Made by a program: the position numbers and the translations under genes. The notes under the pieces were generated by a model that did no database searches, had not been told where the DNA came from, and worked only from the letters and a program-made list of their open reading frames with translations. Shown piece after piece: positions 19,280 through 21,006 of a stretch of 21,006 nucleotides of DNA (its first letter is position 1; each line of letters starts with the position of its first letter). Where the stretch lies: positions 1-21,006 of the IMG/VR virus record IMGVR_UViG_3300037502_001624; one strand, 5' to 3'. The DNA is from a virus.

Positions 19280-20209
19280 TTATAAGGTGAAATAAACGAT
19301 TTCAGCAGGGTAAGCAACCTGAACACCGTATTTGAAAGAAGCACGGAATCTTACTTCATCTGCGTCCTGTGAGAACCAGTAGCGATACTGCTCTTCTTCA
19401 TTTGCTAAGTCAGTGCCTACAAAGAAGTTAGACAAAGAACCTGCGATGATTTTGTTAGTTCCGTTCAAACCACCAACTGCAATTACTCTCATGTTAGAAC
19501 CGGGGTAAACCATTTCCATGTTTACGGCAGCATCAGGAGTGTAATGGAACAAGTTAGCGTTCTTCAAGTTAACCAACATCAATTTGAAAGTGTCAACACC
19601 AACAAAACAAACTAAATCAGTTTTAGTAGCAACACGAGATGGGATAGACGCATAAACTTGGTCTAAGATATCATCTACGTTGGCAGCAGTAATTGAAGTG
19701 AAAGTAGTAGGGTTAGAGTTACCCAAAGTTGGAGAAGCACCGCTAATAATCTTAACGAAACCATCGAAACGATTCAAGTTAGGGTCACCACTTGCAGTGT
19801 CACCTTGCCACATAGCGATTTCAATTTGCTCAGCGATAACGGCAGCTTTCTCAGCTCCGAATTGCTCTTCGAAAGGAAGTGCAGTAGCAGAACCGGGAGC
19901 GATTTGAGTTTGCATCCACTTTGCTTCCAAAGTTTTAGGGCACAAAGTTTCTTCAACCTTAACCGCACCTACTGTGATAGCACGTTGAGTTAAAGTAGTA
20001 GTACCGCTTGGGTTGTAGCCGCAACCATCAGCTTGGAAGAACACGGTAGAACCTACCAATGCCAACTTAGAAGATGATTTGATACCGGGTTGAACCTGAC
20101 CAGCAGATTGTAAAACGGCAGCAGTTTTGCTACCAAATAGAGCTTTAACTAAAAGTTCGCTCTGTTGTTCGTTGGTGTAGTTAACTAAACCATTTACGTT
20201 AAATGCCAT
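19280..20209 (-). CDS. Major capsid protein
   Basis: This is a 309-residue shell protein, probably HK97-fold. It starts MAFNVNGLVNYTNEQQSELL and continues with LVKALFGSKTAAVLQSAGQV, an N-arm-like helix. The core has PFEEQFGAEKAAVIAEQIEI and AMWQGDTASGDPNLNRFDGF, typical of Bacteroidota phage capsids, then DDILDQVYASIP and KTDLVCFVGVDTFKLMLVNL. The end reads FRASFKYGVQVAYPAEIVYF, the usual beta finish. It directly follows a scaffold-like gene, lies on a transcript that ends at a strong terminator, and has an A-rich leader (AAATAAACACT) before the ATG. I saw no protease gene in the window. Confidence 0.83.
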   Translation of the reverse strand: MAFNVNGLVNYTNEQQSELLVKALFGSKTAAVLQSAGQVQPGIKSSSKLALVGSTVFFQADGCGYNPSGTTTLTQRAITVGAVKVEETLCPKTLEAKWMQTQIAPGSATALPFEEQFGAEKAAVIAEQIEIAMWQGDTASGDPNLNRFDGFVKIISGASPTLGNSNPTTFTSITAANVDDILDQVYASIPSRVATKTDLVCFVGVDTFKLMLVNLKNANLFHYTPDAAVNMEMVYPGSNMRVIAVGGLNGTNKIIAGSLSNFFVGTDLANEEEQYRYWFSQDADEVRFRASFKYGVQVAYPAEIVYFTL

Positions 20210-20214
20210 AGTGT

Positions 20215-20757
20215 TTATTTATTAATTGATTTTGCAAATTTTAAAAGGTTCTCAAATTGTGCCTCTTTCTTGGAAGCAACCTTTGGAGTTTCGATAGGGG
20301 TAGCAGATGGGCTTTCAGCAAGAGCCTCAACAAGTGAAACAACTTTACTCATCGCCTCTCTTACTTGTGCTTTCTCAGACATCAAAGCCTCGATTTTAGC
20401 GTTCAATTCAGCAATTTTCTCGTCAACTCTTGCGTTAACAGATTCAATAGCAGAATCAAATGCGTTCAATTCAACTTCTACTTCGATTTCAGGTTCTACG
20501 ATTTCAGTTACAATACCGTCCATAGTAGATACCAACATTCCACCCTCTACTTCGTGTGTTCCATCTGGAGCAGGAATATCACCTTCGGCAGTTTCTACCA
20601 ATATGGCAGTACCTACGGCTAATTCACCTGTCCATTTAATGGTAGTTCCATCAGTTAACATTGCAGATTCGAATTCTTGATTCTCTTCTACAATGGGGGT
20701 TTCTGTAGAGAAACCTAACAATGACCGAATCTCGGTCAATACTTCTTTTGAGTTCAT
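20215..20757 (-). CDS. Scaffold-like capsid assembly protein
   Basis: From the ATG at 20757 this is 180 residues, starting MNSKEVLTEIRSLLGFSTET. Residues 33-90 form a small beta domain (MLTDGTTIKWTGELAVGTAI, then PAPDGTHEVEGG). Residues 95-150 are an Ala/Glu-rich coiled coil (SAIESVNARVDEKIAELNAK), and the end is basic (KKEAQFENLLKFAKSINK), as in scaffolds whose C-terminus binds the capsid. It lies 5 nt before the capsid gene. The longer start at 20916 is rejected because it runs through the end of the HNH gene in another frame. The scaffold role is inferred from layout and place. Confidence 0.75.
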   Translation of the reverse strand: MNSKEVLTEIRSLLGFSTETPIVEENQEFESAMLTDGTTIKWTGELAVGTAILVETAEGDIPAPDGTHEVEGGMLVSTMDGIVTEIVEPEIEVEVELNAFDSAIESVNARVDEKIAELNAKIEALMSEKAQVREAMSKVVSLVEALAESPSATPIETPKVASKKEAQFENLLKFAKSINK

Positions 20758-20794
20758 TTGTAATAAAATATTATTGGTTGATTTTTGTCTTAAA

Positions 20795-21006
20795 TTATAT
20801 ATATAAAAATCTGATATTCTTTGAGTTACGATGAATTCTATTGCGTATTGCTCCGTAATTCTGATTTGTAAATTTACAAGCATCGGATAACGAATCGTAG
20901 AATATACCTGTTTCAATATCCATTACTTGCTTTGAAACATTTTTTAACAATGCACTTTTTTGTTTCGTTGTAACAAATCTTAAATTATTTTTGTAAGCGT
21001 GTTTCT
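20795..21006 (-). CDS. HNH homing endonuclease, C-terminal part (gene continues beyond the window)
   Basis: Only the last 69 residues are in the window. They read KHAYKNNLRFVTTKQKSALL and then KQVMDIETGIFYDSLSDACK, FTNQNYGAIRNRIHRNSKN, ending RFLYI. The first part is the tail of an HNH_3 nuclease (its core would end in ENMKHA), and the second is a NUMOD1 helix-turn-helix. It resembles the C-terminus of the complete enzyme at 3-482 (both end RNSKN...F-Y-I) without being identical, so the two are relatives. It stands directly before the scaffold and capsid genes, a usual place for selfish nucleases to insert. Confidence 0.85.
   Translation of the reverse strand, partial: KHAYKNNLRFVTTKQKSALLKNVSKQVMDIETGIFYDSLSDACKFTNQNYGAIRNRIHRNSKNIRFLYI

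Noticed and set aside
20270-20680. 136-codon open frame on the plus strand
   Set aside because: It is antisense to the Ala/Glu-rich coiled-coil gene; its Ser/Thr/Ile-rich text is what the reverse of that composition gives, and it has no promoter or recognisable motif.

Overview
The window is a 21 kb piece of a tailed bacteriophage (or prophage) genome, AT-rich and tightly packed. Every gene I support lies on the minus strand, so transcription runs from 21006 towards 1. The likely host is a member of the Bacteroidota. Several gene blocks are preceded by the promoter type of that phylum (TTG or TTTG, 19-22 nt, then TAnnTTTG or TAnnTTCG), and ribosome binding regions are A-rich without Shine-Dalgarno motifs. 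Many small proteins also resemble families I know from Flavobacteriia and Bacteroidia phages. I saw no integrase, terminase, tRNA or CRISPR in the window.

Right half, virion and lysis genes (about 20.8 kb down to 9.5 kb, in transcription order): the end of an HNH homing endonuclease, a scaffold-like coiled-coil protein, the major capsid protein, a tail-tube-like protein and then a strong terminator at about 18.7 kb. Next come a beta-rich structural protein, a repeat-containing tail fibre, a lectin-like fibre protein, small membrane and basic proteins (holin candidates), and a portal fused to extra C-terminal domains. These are followed by connector and neck proteins, two overlapping membrane-anchored proteins (spanin-like), a metallophosphoesterase, a DUF3310 protein, an L,D-transpeptidase-like lysin and an HK97-gp10-like tail completion protein. 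Capsid and tube genes precede the portal, which is not the textbook order.

Left half, DNA metabolism (9.5 kb down to 1): a promoter with an operator-like dyad starts an operon of a small HTH protein, an ERF single-strand annealing protein and a YqaJ-type exonuclease. A second promoter starts four small genes. A third produces an RNA leader that folds into two hairpins with perfectly complementary 7-nt loops, followed by a DUF6291-type replication protein, a DnaB helicase, a C5 cytosine methyltransferase and a stand-alone DnaA domain IV protein. A fourth promoter precedes a sigma-like factor, a membrane protein, ThyX, two small proteins, a class I methyltransferase and an HNH nuclease, joined mostly by ATGA stop/start overlaps. 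The last gene is a free-standing NUMOD4-HNH homing endonuclease with its own promoter.

The two most unusual things are: (1) a second, 247-codon reading frame inside the cytosine methyltransferase gene, which reads like the target-recognition region of other C5 methyltransferases; and (2) the kissing-loop RNA leader of the replication operon.
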